Below are positions 1 through 10,712 of a stretch of 64,000 nucleotides of DNA, in pieces. The translations under genes and the position numbers were made by a program. Every line of letters begins with the position of its first letter. Within the stretch, counting starts at the first letter, position 1. Origin of the DNA: Tipula vernalis. Lineage: Eukaryota; Arthropoda; Insecta; Diptera; Tipulidae. The notes beneath the pieces are model-generated. The model saw nothing but the letters and a program-made list of their open reading frames with translations, did not search any database and was not told where the DNA came from. The stretch covers positions 258,174,245 to 258,238,244 of the forward strand of contig OY282559.1 in assembly GCA_958295665.1 (NCBI GenBank), written 5' to 3'.

Positions 1-505
1 ATCCATGCAGCAGGGTGTAGTGAGCTCCTTTACAAATGCTGCATCGTATAGTTGATTGGCAGGGTAAGGAGTAACTCCATAGATAGAATGCTTATTTAGA
101 CAAGGAACACAGTTAGTTGCCCCGCTCACCCGTTTTTTTCTATCAAACGTTAACAGCTCCCTGAATAACTTGCGCTCCTCAACTTATGGGGCTCTTGACG
201 TTCTTTCATTAGAAACTGATTGTTGATGGTTGCCGCATGTATACGTCTTATGGGCGGTATCTTATTAGACCGTACGTTGTTTTTCTTAGTGGATCCCATT
301 GTCTCTAAAGATTGGAACCTCCTTTTCAAGAAGTTGAAGAATTTCTTCATTTGTGGAATTTCCCTAGGATTAGTTAATATTCCTTTGGATTCTGGATGTG
401 GTTTTCCGTTTAACATGAAAGCTAAGAATGCTTCAAAAGGAGAGTTTGTGTTGAGGCGTATCGTGCAGAGCTCGAATTGCCCCAGCAGATTCTGCGCGTA
501 CGACT
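1..505 (-). pseudogene. BEL/Pao gag fragment, decayed, cut by window edge
   Basis: Read on the minus strand, about 150-416 gives an open stretch containing KKFFNFLKRRFQSLE followed by a basic linker. After a frame change, 1-125 reads on with CVPCLNKHSIYG and ends in a Cys pair at the window edge. This order (a short helix 'FLxxRxxxLE', a basic spacer, then a CCHC-like zinc knuckle) matches the end of BEL/Pao gag. It parallels the better BEL copy at 59944 onward, where FDELLKFLVKRIDMMESL precedes CPICKQDGHRIYDC. The frame is broken between the two parts and the knuckle has lost spacing, so this is a relic. What lies left of base 1 is unknown. Confidence 0.5.
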
Positions 506-1104
506 AATAACGATAATAATCGTATTTTGTTGGCCAAAATTTAATTTGAATTATTTTGCGTTTATTATTTTTCCAAGAAAATAGCCAATTTGGTTTAATT
601 GACAAAAGCCAACCTTTCGAAATAAACTATAAATTTAATATGCATTATGACTCTGGTGGCAGGTATCACAACCAAGAATTAGAATTATGTTTAAATAAAC
701 CCAATTTTTTTTGGGTTAATGTTATTCTTGCGGGGATTTATCCTATGGAATTGTTGTTGTAAATTTGTTAAGAAAATACTCTAAATATGGAATTGAAACA
801 TTTGGTTGCCAGACGTCTAGGGTTGTTGTATTCGGCTTGTAATACTATATTTTCCAAGCTGTCTTATTGTTGTCACACGTTGTTGGTAGATGATTAATTA
901 AATGTGCTGCAAACAAATAAAAAAAAACAAAAATGTCCGTCCGTCCTTTGGATGTCTGAATATCTGGATGTCTGTACTCATGTTATCTCAAGAACGACTT
1001 GTCCGATTTAGAATTTTGTTTCGCCAATATGTTTGTACCTGTACGTCCAGAGGGTCGGGTTATATAAATATTTACCAATTTTTTATATGTATATGCTGGT
1101 TTGA
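506..1104. other. Intergenic, no gene seen
   Basis: AT-rich sequence without a convincing gene. Short open frames here have no recognisable motif. A stretch at about 930-1080 with repeated 'GTCCGTCC' and 'GGATGTCTG' words looks like dispersed repeat sequence, but I cannot assign a family. Confidence 0.5.
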
Positions 1105-1201
1105 AAATTGAGTTGGACATTGAGTTTGGAGTTGAGTTGAAGGTTAAGTTAGGGTCAATTTGTGGGTTGAGTTGAACTTGAGTTGGGCTTGGGTTAGGAT
1201 T

Positions 1202-1720
1202 TAAGTACTTTTCATACCAGGCGCCTCGCCTCGAAATATTTAGTTACAACAAACGCGAAGCTGAGACCCTTTCATACCGGTGGCGTTGGCTTTGAACTTT
1301 CGTTTGCTATGAAATATTTTATTTAGGCCTATTTTACACGTGAATTATAGCAAGAACTAAGATATTCTAAATTTGTAACGTACATATGAGCTAGATTTTT
1401 TGGTAAGTATGAAATATTTGTGAAAAACATGTGATTTGTAGATTATGCTGACAAAGCACTTCGCTTTGTACTACTTTAAAATGTCGCAGTCGAGTGTGGA
1501 ACGCATTGTCTTGGCTTTGTAGATAACTTCATTGTAATATATTTTGTTTTTTTTTTAAATTATCACTTAAAAATAAATTATTTTTCAACTAATTGAATTT
1601 ATTACTATAAAATTAAACGGTATCAATCGAATAAAACTAATTTACATAGTTAAAAAACGAAATAAAAAATTTTTATTTACGAAGCTCAAAGCCGAGGCGC
1701 CTGGTATGAAAGGTACCTTA
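1202..1720. mobile_element. Non-autonomous TIR element (~520 bp)
   Basis: The left end reads TTTTCATACCAGGCGCCTCG (1209-1228). The right end carries the inverted copy CGAGGCGCCTGGTATGAAAG (1693-1712). A second, weaker copy of the end motif lies just inside the left end (about 1269-1306). TTAGGAT occurs just outside both ends (about 1195-1201 and 1724-1730) and may be a 7-bp target duplication, but the flanks are themselves repetitive. No transposase frame is present. Family not assigned. Confidence 0.6.
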
Positions 1721-2024
1721 GTGATTAGGATGACCACCAATTTTTTGTATATACTGGTTTGAGGATTATGATGGGCGTTGAATTGGGGTTGAATTGGAGT
1801 TGATTTCGATTATGGTTTAGTGAGCAGTTGAGCAATCTGTAGATTTAAAAGTGAGTGTTTGTATGTATGTATGTACGTATGTATATGTGTATGATATTTA
1901 AATAAATCCACACGCCTTGACCGATTTGAACCAAACACACACAAATACTGTTTAAGACTTAAGAAAGGTCACTGTTTGTAACCCATACCTCCATCTTCTT
2001 CTTGAGGTATTATAATCAGGTTCA

Positions 2025-2185
2025 AAATGTTAATGGTATGATGGTACGACGGTACGTGTTCTGGTACAATGGTTTGATTGTACGATGATAAGATGTTATA
2101 TCGGTATGATACCATGATGGTATTATCATATGATTCTATGTTGGTATGATTTTAAGATGGTATGATGGTACATATCATCCATAAA
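2025..2185. repeat. Degenerate GGTATGAT-type tandem repeat
   Basis: About 160 bp with many variants of GGTATGATG/GGTACGAT in head-to-tail order. It is low-complexity and has no coding potential. Confidence 0.55.
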
Positions 2186-2276
2186 ATCTGCCTATGGGGG
2201 TATGTCAATCAAATTTCAATGGCAACACGAGACAACATCTGCCGAGTAACACCGGGTAAACCAGATGGTTTATTAT

Positions 2277-3335
2277 ATATGCTGGTTTGAAGATTGAGTT
2301 AGGCGGAGTTGATTGAGTTGGTGTTGAGGTGAATTTGAGTTGAGATTGAGTTGAGTAGGATTCAGCACTTAAGTTGGAAATTTATTTGTGTTTGGTTGAG
2401 TTGGTAGTTAGCTGGAGTTATTTTGAGTAGACTTCATGTACGAATGTAGCTTTTCGAGTCGCGTAGATTTAAGGATTCAGTTGGACGTTGAGTTTATGTT
2501 TTAATTGATATTGAGTTGAGAGTTGAGTTCATATACTCATGTAATTTTCGGATTGTCTTGATTTGAGGGTTGAGCTGGGCGTTATGTTGAGGGTTGCGTT
2601 GAGGATTAAGTTGTCCAGTAGAGTGTTGAATTGAAGTTCAGTTAGTTATTTATTTGTAGTTTAGTCTGTGATTGCGGTGGAGATTATAATAAGTTGAGTT
2701 CATATACGCTTGCACTTTTCGAAACGTGTTGATTTTGGGTTTGAGTTGAACGTTGAGTTTGGTTTGAGTTGAGGGTTGATTTAGGGTTGAGTTCAAGGTT
2801 GGGTTTAGGGTTGGGTTGAGTTGATGTCGAGTTAGTGTTGAATAGAGTTTGAGTTGAAGTGGAGTTGGATTGGAGTGAGGGGTTTGGTTAGGGCTTAATT
2901 TGGGTCGAGTTTAGAGTTTAGTGGGAGATTAGATTGAGTTGATTTGAGTTGGGTTTACACACGCATGTGGTTTTATAATCGAGTTGATTTAGGGGTTGGG
3001 TTAACCATTCAGTATGGAGTTGAGTAGAGGGATGAGATTTGGTTCGAGCTAAATTGAGTTGAATTTCTGTTGGGCTTTAGTTAGTTTGCGTTGGGGTTAT
3101 TTGAGTTATTCGGTTGGGTAATTATTTAAGAGTTGATTTGGAGTTAGGTTAAGGGTTGATTTGAAAGTTGATTTGGTGATTGAGTTTAGAGCTGGGTTGC
3201 GGTTAATTTGGTGATTGCGTTTAGATGCGTTGCGATTGAGTTGGAGCAGGAGTTGTAAATTGAGTTGGAGGTTGAGCTGAAGATTGAGTTAAGAGGTTCA
3301 GTTAGGTATTGATTTGGTGGTTGAGTTAATTTTCA
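2277..3335 (+). repeat. Degenerate TTGAGT/GGTTGAGTT G-strand repeat
   Basis: Roughly 1 kb in which TTGAGTTG, GGGTTGAG, GGTTGAGTT and close variants recur without a fixed period. The same words appear at 1105-1200 and about 1760-1830, so the array once spanned more and was interrupted by the TIR element at 1202 and by other repeats. All the G is on the + strand, giving strong strand asymmetry. It has no open frame. It may be an eroded simple satellite. Confidence 0.7.
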
Positions 3336-3519
3336 GGACCGAAGTTCTGATCTCCTCATGAGGTTTCTAAAATTCTACCAAGTATTCATTGTATCAAGTT
3401 AAATTCAAATCAAATCGGTGGCATGAATATGATAGTTTGATCTGAAATGAAATGCATGTTGCCCTACTAAGGGCCAATCAACCGTTATCAAGATTTAAAT
3501 AATAACACAACAAGCGGTG

Positions 3520-4180
3520 ACCCTAAATCTCCATCGTACATGTCGAATTTCATCATAATTAGTGAAGAATAGCCAAGCTCCGTCCTGCTTGGTCATATTC
3601 CAGAACTTTGTTTAAAAATCATTTTAGGATCCCATTTATCTTGTAAATGTCGAATGTCACCAAAACCGGTTAAGAAAAATTATTGCAAATTTGCCTTATT
3701 TGTGAACTTCATTTAAACATTTTTTTAAAATCTCATTTCCTAAGTCGATTTCTTCAAAATCTGTTTAGAAATGGCAAGTTCCATCCAGCTTACCATATTC
3801 CAGTACTTCACCTATAAATCTTTTTAAGATCCCATTTCCATAATAACTGTCGAATTTTATCATAATCGGTTAAGAAATACACAAGTTCCATCCTAATTGG
3901 CCATACTCCAGAACCATCTAAAAATTATTTTAGAACCCCGCTTCCAACGTAGACGGTGAATTTAATGATAATCGGTTAAAAAATAGCCAAGTTCTGACAA
4001 ATTGACCACATTCAAGAATTTTATCTAAAAATGATTCTAGTTGGGAAATAACTTTCCATATTCCAAAACTTCATCTAAAAATCATTTTAGACTCCCATTT
4101 TCATCGTACTTGACAAATTTCATGATAACTGGTTAAGAAATATCCAAATTCCATCCTAATTGGTCATATTCCAGAATTGG
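3520..4180 (+). repeat. Diverged ~107-bp tandem repeat, about six units
   Basis: Recurring blocks read roughly: GTCGAATTTCATCATAATCG, then a 'GTTAAGAAATAGCCAAGTTCC' type segment, then 'GGCCATATTCCAGAACTTC', then 'AAAATCATTTTAGAATCCC', then 'ATTTCCATCGTA'. Unit starts are near 3541, 3647, 3742, 3848, 3955 and 4110, giving a period of about 95-110 bp apart from one longer interval. The same monomer forms the arms of the foldback elements at 45354-46376 and 48657-49567. Here only one orientation is present. Confidence 0.75.
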
Positions 4181-4665
4181 ATACAAACATTAAAGGAATT
4201 GTTGTTAATTTTTTATATAAAGTTATAACACGTCATATCCGTTACCGTATGGGTAGGTAATATCAGTTAACTCAACTTAATATCCATGGCTGAAGAATCA
4301 CCAGAGTTCAAAATTATGGACTTAGTGAGAATGAGAAGTAAAATTACTAGTTTGGTGAAATTTATGTGATGTTTTAAGACCGCTGAGGTACCCGAAATTT
4401 AAAAGAGATGAGCCATTTTTTTCATTTTACATAAGTAATGCTTTATTCCAATTCCACTTGAAAAACTTTTTGACTATTGCTCGCTGAACCCCTATTGTAA
4501 AAGCGTCTTAAGAAGACTAATGAAGAAAAGCCTTATTATAGGCTAAATTAAATGTCTAAGTGACTCTACGTATCGCGCAAAACAAATCACTCGACACACA
4601 GTTGTCTTCGTTGGTTATGAGCAAGAACCGTGTAATATGCTTGTAAGCCAGCAGCTGCCAAGCTA

Positions 4666-4790
4666 AGGCTGTTTTCCAAACGATACTTATTTACTTACTT
4701 ATTTGTGGAACTTAACTTATTCCATAAGAAATTACGTTGAATTAGGTTTCACAAATAAGTAAGTAAATTAGTATCGTTTGGAAAACATCC
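4666..4790. mobile_element. Hairpin MITE with TA target sites
   Basis: Inverted arms at 4671-4707 and 4750-4786 match over 37 bp with one mismatch and continue outward with a few differences. The arm begins GTTTTCCAAACGATACT. TA dinucleotides flank the element at 4664-4665 and 4791-4792, as expected for Tc1/mariner-mobilised MITEs. The ~40-bp centre has no coding capacity. Confidence 0.8.
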
Positions 4791-4995
4791 TAATGCTGTA
4801 TGCCTCAGAAGACTTTTCAAACTAAACTTTTCTAAGACCCAGTAATTCATGCAATATTTAAATAGATGTCACTAGGTTAAAAGTATTCAACTGTGCCTTA
4901 TAGCCAACTAAACTTTTTCAATGTTCGTTTAAATAAATGGCGTCTAATCAAAAATAAACCGAATCGTTTATTAAAAGTAAGTAATTCAACATAAG

Positions 4996-5304
<309 letters not shown>

Positions 5305-5439
5305 GGATTTAAGGTATCCGAATTTATTCAACTCAATTAGGATGTACCCTGTATCGTATTTTATGTTATATTTAAATTGTATAATCGCTTTATATATTAT
5401 TCCTGTTATGTAAAACAATTATTAACCATACTATTGAGT

Positions 5440-7453
5440 TTTATTGAAGCAAATGTGTAGTTTTTTGTGTTTAGATTTAGTTTTGGTGCGTTTAAGACGT
5501 TGTGTTCCAAATAGGGAAAACCGGCCGATTAAACATTTAAGTTTGTGGTGATTAACGTGTATAAAACTTTATCGTGAAGTTAATATAGTTGGCGAATTTT
5601 TATATCCGTGAGGGATTTTCCATATAGCAAGATTTGTGGTGATATAAAGTGCTGTTGTATGCAGTTTTAATTTGGGGAAGATCAAAGATAAAATCAGAAC
5701 GGTTCTAAGATCACCGAATTTGTGAGTCGAGAAATACAAAGTACCGTATTGTGTACCAAGGACGTTTGCGTGAAATTTAAAAATAAGTTTTATTGGATAG
5801 AGTTTTAATTTAGTGAAGATAAAATATAAAACTAGAACGGTTCTTATAATATATTGTGTTTATATATGAAGTAAAGTTGTTTTGATTTTGGGGCTGAAAG
5901 TGAGGTTTGCTATTATATAACAAATTATTAAGAAGTTTTAACTGAGATGGGCCACAAAAAAAAATAATCTTCATAATTCACCTGAAATTGAGGACGCTTT
6001 TATGCGTAAGATGATGGAAATGTTTAGAAGAGTCGCGAATGATAGGTCGGTGAATTAAAATAATACAGTGGTATTGAACCAACCAAAAAGCAGCATTATG
6101 ATGGAGGGTGGTGACAGCGGAGATATGAAAAATAGAAGTAGGGAGACTAATGCTAGGGAACTTAACGGCAACCAACAGGAAGATAATATCCAGTTAGAAG
6201 AGTTACGAACACGGGAGATGGCGTTGAAAGATAAACAAATCAGAATGAAATCTACTATCGTGCCTACTACTGGAGCTTGCTTAAGTTTTAGAGATGTCGA
6301 AGAATCGCTTTCGAAGTTTAGCGGGGAGGATGATTATCCCGTTGAGAAATTTATTCAGGATGTCGAAGATGCTGCTGTAAGTATGAAATGGAATGCTGAA
6401 CAGAAAGTTATTTATTCAAAAAGACTGTTAACTGGAACAGCAAAAGACAGTTTACGTTTGGCGGTTACTGATACCTGGGAAAATCTAACCACACATTTAC
6501 TCAACGAGATCAAAAAGAAAGTGAATTCTGCTGTGGCGCATGGCAGAGAGAAAGAAAAAGATAGATGAATCTTTCAAAAATTATTTAATCGCTATGCGTG
6601 AACTAGGTCAAACCGGCAATTTGGAAGATGCTTCGATAATCGATTACTGTATAAGTGGAATAACCGATTAGAAAATAATAAGGCGGTTTTATATGGATCA
6701 ACCTCTATGAATGATTTCAAAAGTAAACTCGTAATTTATGAAGAAATCAAACAATAAATTAAGATAAAAGCACCAATCGCGAGCGTAATAACAAAGCTAA
6801 TTGAGAACCAAAAGTCAAATAGATTCCGAAGAATGCCAAGATGTTATAACTGTGCGGTGGAACCGGGCATCTAGGAAAAGATTGCGCGAACAAATCTGAT
6901 GATTCAAAGTTGTAAATCTTGTGCACCCATAGAGAATCAGGATGATTGTTCATCTAAAGCTGTCAAAAATGTAATGTTCAATGGAAAGGAACTTTGTGCA
7001 CTAGTTGATACCGGAAGCGACATTAGTTAATGCCACATAAAAAATTCATTGGAACGGGCATTTGCGAATTTAGCGAGGAGTGCACAATATTCCGTGATGC
7101 GGGGTCCAGAGATGTATCAACCGTAGGTAGATTTAATACAAAGCTAAAAATAGAGGATGAAGTATATGAGACCACAATTCACAGAGTTCCTGATGGAATA
7201 TTGCCAGTTGACTTGAGATTTGATAAATCAAACGCCGACTGGAATTACTATGAGAAAATTCATTCCAGAAAACGTTTCAATGGTGATTGAGCATGGAGAA
7301 CTTCCGCTGAACATAAACCATATTAATGATCGTGAAGTGGCGGATAGAATTTGATTATTGGTAGTAAACTAAAATCTAGAGAAGAGAACGCCAAGTCCAA
7401 ACATAAAAATGCATATTGAGTTGACTGATGAGAAACCGATTGCTTATAAACTG
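5440..7453 (+). pseudogene. Ty3/gypsy gag-protease remnant
   Basis: The frame at 6068-6568 encodes a gypsy-type capsid: a charged N-terminal coiled stretch, then FSGEDDYPVEKFIQDVE and a LLTGTAKDSL helix. After a frameshift near 6545 the capsid continues (FKNYLIAMRELGQTGNLED). At about 6840-6890 a CCHC zinc knuckle is split between two frames. At about 6985-7030 a protease motif ALVDTGSDIS is followed directly by a stop. The reading ends near 7440 with a DEKPIAYKLNYV segment like the start of reverse transcriptase, where a hairpin element is inserted. No RT, RNase H or integrase follows. 5440-6000 may hold the leader or LTR, but I could not find a matching second LTR. Confidence 0.75.
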
Positions 7454-7650
7454 AATTATGTAAGAAAATTATTAAAATTGTTAAAACTGTGTGATTTTAA
7501 TTAACAATAGTTAAAATATCGTGCATTTACTAAAATTAAAATTTAAATTTACTGTTAAAATTTTAAATTTTAGTTTTAGTAAATGCACGATATTTTAACT
7601 ATCGTTCATTAAAACAGTTTTAACTATTTTAATAATTATGTTACATAATT
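7454..7650. mobile_element. Near-perfect ~197-bp hairpin element
   Basis: The sequence from AATTATGTAA (7454) to TTACATAATT (7650) folds back on itself almost completely. The inner parts match as GTTAAAATATCGTGCATTTA and its complement. It lies exactly where the gypsy protease/RT reading stops at its 3' side, so it either inserted there or marks the truncation point. It has no coding capacity. Confidence 0.75.
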
Positions 7651-7670
7651 TGATAAAAAAGGGAACGGCG

Positions 7671-7916
7671 TTTTTTTATTCGCTCCGGATAGCTGCTATC
7701 GAGAGCCGTCATATAAAAAATGGCTCCCGATAGCGCTCCGTATAAATAGGTAGAGCCAAACATTTTTTATACGAAGTTTTTGGTAAACAATTGAATTAAA
7801 AATGATAGTTGGATGTTAAATAAGTTTAGTTTACCAATAAATAGGGCGTCAAATTTAAATTTAGGCGTAGAGAAATGACGGCTCTCGATAGCAGCTATCC
7901 GGAGCGAATAAAAAAA
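7671..7916. mobile_element. MITE with perfect 42-bp TIRs
   Basis: Arms 7671-7712 and 7875-7916 are exact inverted copies (the outer part reads TTTTTTTATTCGCTCCGGAT). The identity of the arms suggests a fairly recent insertion. The interior contains a smaller inverted pair around GGTAAAC. No target duplication is obvious. Only 20 bp separates it from the hairpin ending at 7650. Confidence 0.8.
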
Positions 7917-8475
7917 CACTACAAATGTGTATCGGGCTTTACTGACTATACGTATTTTAAACTGTATGTCATACAAATTGAAAAGTCATCGAAAAGGAAC
8001 CTCGTAAACTGCCTTTTACCAAGCATCTATGAGGAAATAGCGAAAGCTTCAAAATTTGAAAAGTTTAGTTTGAAAAGTCTTCTGAGGCACACAGCATTGT
8101 AGCGCTTATTGAATGGCCGATTCAATGATTTTAGACCAATATAATCATAATTACTGGAATGATTTTACTTTCGTGTGCAGAATTCATCGACCGACCCATC
8201 TTTTTGTTAATGTGCAGATGATCTAATAATCATGTAATAATATGTAGATAACTAAACACTTTGTAATGTACTAAAATTTGGTGCTAAATTATAATCGTGG
8301 TTGCGCGGAAAAAATAGCTATCATTTGTTTCAGTTTTCGTTTATTTGGAGAAATTCTATTTGGAAAAATTTCATTCGTAATTTAGTTTTTGTAGAATTCA
8401 GTTCGATTTATTTTCTTAGTTACTTTTTATTTTATTATATTTTTTGTGCCTTCCAAATTCCTTGTTATTTGCATA

Positions 8476-10042
8476 ATGGTATAAGCTAAGAAATCTTTAA
8501 TAAATTAAATTTGTATTAAAACATTATTTTGGTTTTCTCGAAACTATACAGGTATTTGCTCATCGTGAAACTATATCCGTACATGTTGGCCAGGCTGGCG
8601 TACAATTAGGTAATACAACATGGGAGTTGTATTGTCTCGAACATGGTATTAATCCGGATGGCACGTTAGCGCAAGAAAATCCAGATTCAGATAACTGCTA
8701 TAGTACATTTTTCTCAGAGACGCCTAATGGAAAAATTGTGCCACGGGCGATTTTTGTCGATATGGAACCAACAGTGATCGATGAAGTACGTTGTGGAAAA
8801 TACAAGGATCTCTTTCATCCCAATCAATTAATTAACGGTAAAGAAGATGCCGCTAATAATTTTGCACGTGGCTACAATACAATTGGAAAAATAATGATTG
8901 AACCAATCACAGAATGTGTTCGAAAAATGGCTGAACAATCGAATAGTTTACAAGGATTCTTTGTATTTCATTCATTTGGTGGGGGTACCGGTTCAGGATT
9001 TTCAGCCCTTTTAATGGACAAGCTATGTGATGATTTTTCAAAAAAGTGCCGCCTTGAATTCGTCGTTTATCCATCGCCCGAAATATGTACAGCCGTTGTT
9101 GAACCATACAATTCGATATTAACAACTCATTGTACACTAGACCGGACTGACTGTACCTTTATGGTTGATAATCAAGCAATTTATGATATTTGTAAAACTA
9201 AGTATGTTTCCATTGTACAAAATCGATATTCCTAAAACTTTACTAATTACTCAAACTTTATTTACAGGTTAAATATCGATCGTCCCAGCTACCAACATCT
9301 TAATCGACTTATTAGTCAAGTTGTTTCAAGTATTACTGCCTCCCTTCGATTTAACGGCGCTCTAAACGTCGATATGATGGAGTTTCAAACAAATTTAGTG
9401 CCTTATCCTCGAATTCATTTCCCGCTAGCCTCATACGCACCAGTTTTATCTATTGATAAAGCGCACCATGAAGGTATATCTGTGGCTGAACTAACATCAG
9501 AGCTATTCGAACCCGACAATCAAATGGTTAAATGCGATCCAAGAAAAGGAAAATATATGGCCTGCTGTGTACTGTATCGCGGTGATGTTGTCCCCAAAGA
9601 TGTGAACAGTGCTATTGCTGCTGTAAAATCCAAACGTACAGTTCAATTTGTGGATTGGTGTCCAACCGGATTTAAAGTTGGAATTAATTTCAAAGCACCA
9701 ACCCTAGTACCTAATGGTGATTTGGCGCCCGTTTCTCGAGGTGTTTCAATGCTTTCGTCGACAACTGCAATTGCTGACGCATGGAGTCGTTTAGATCATA
9801 AATTTGATTTAATGTATGCTAAACGTGCATTTGTACACTGGTACATCGGTGAGGGCATGGATCATTTAGAGTTTGATGAAGCGCGAGAAAATTTAGCTGC
9901 ACTAGAAAAAGATTATGAGGAGGTTGCAGAGGAAACGACAAGTAATTATTATCTAGACATGTCTTTGCAATTGAAGTATAAAAATCTAAACTTTATTTCA
10001 GCTTCGTCAAACGCAAATAAAAAAGCCGATGAAGAGTATTAA
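8476..10042 (+). CDS. alphaTub: Divergent alpha-tubulin
   Basis: Subunit of the alpha/beta-tubulin dimer of microtubules. The proposed structure is exon 1 = ATG only (8476-8478), intron 8479-8551, exon 2 8552-9201, intron 9202-9267, exon 3 9268-10042. An intron right after the ATG is typical of insect alpha-tubulins. Seen in the translation are [10 protein letters not shown], the tubulin signature GGGTGSG (8983-9003), [32 protein letters not shown] with the catalytic-type Glu, [31 protein letters not shown] and a C-terminal EEY. As drawn it has 475 residues against about 450 usually. A 60-bp GT-AG segment, 9942-10001, is open in frame and could be a further intron, giving 455. The loop that normally holds acetylated Lys40 is shortened and lacks that Lys. 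Four residues (VFAH) precede the usual RE start. It is much more diverged than housekeeping alpha-tubulins, so probably a specialised (germline-type) paralogue; that is inference. Confidence 0.9.
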
Positions 10043-10128
10043 CAAGTAGAAATTTTGTAAAATGGTATAAAATTTTCGTAAAATTAAATTTTATGATTGT
10101 TTCTTTAAATTGTATACGATAATGTTAA

Positions 10129-10134
10129 AATAAA
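10129..10134 (+). promoter_or_regulatory. Poly(A) signal AATAAA of alpha-tubulin
   Basis: AATAAA lies 87 bp after the stop codon and is followed by further AATAAA copies and an A-run at about 10181-10198. It is the likely mRNA end of the alpha-tubulin gene. Confidence 0.6.
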
Positions 10135-10209
10135 TTATTTTAAATTAGAAAAAATAAAAAATAAAAAAATTTAAAATAACCAAAAAAAAAAAAAAAAATT
10201 AAAACGATA

Positions 10210-10542
10210 AATAATTTTGGAAAATTAAGAAATTCTTTCCTTTACAACCTCTACCGAAATTTACATTTCATTTGGATTTATCAGTTATATGGTGTGACGA
10301 AGGATGCGACCACTGCAAGGCTATTTGTTAATTCGATTCGAACGTGATTGAGTCTTCGATATATTAGATTCCTATTCGAATTGAATCAGGAGGCCTATTA
10401 TAAACTTGATGCGAAGCGGATCGCATTTCGCATTTTAATGCGATTTCGCATTTTTGTATTTTGAAACGCCCTTTTCTCATTTAATCCGCCCTTTGTCGAA
10501 TGATGCGCCAAATTATAGAAAATGAAAGCGGATTTTTGCGAA
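10210..10542. other. Intergenic; GCATTT-rich patch
   Basis: No gene seen. At about 10425-10460 the words TCGCATTT and GCGATTTCGC recur four times in 40 bp, a small simple repeat. Confidence 0.5.
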
Positions 10543-10712
10543 AATGAAGTTTGGCGGTTTTTTGATTAATTTTTTAAATAAATCAAGAACGATCGTAATT
10601 TTTTTTAACAAACCGTATTTACAATTGATAATGATAGTTTACCGAGACCCTTTTTATGCTTTATATTTTTTTTATGGTCCAGATATTTGAGAAATAATTC
10701 CTTCGAGTATAT
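10543..10712 (+). repeat. Dispersed repeat R1, copy 1, left segment
   Basis: Begins TGAAGTTTGGCGGTTTTTTG and matches 23719-23886 almost base for base. It breaks off at 10712, where the LINE begins. The R1 sequence resumes at 13484 and again at 22455. Identity of R1 is unknown and it has no open frame. Confidence 0.85.
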
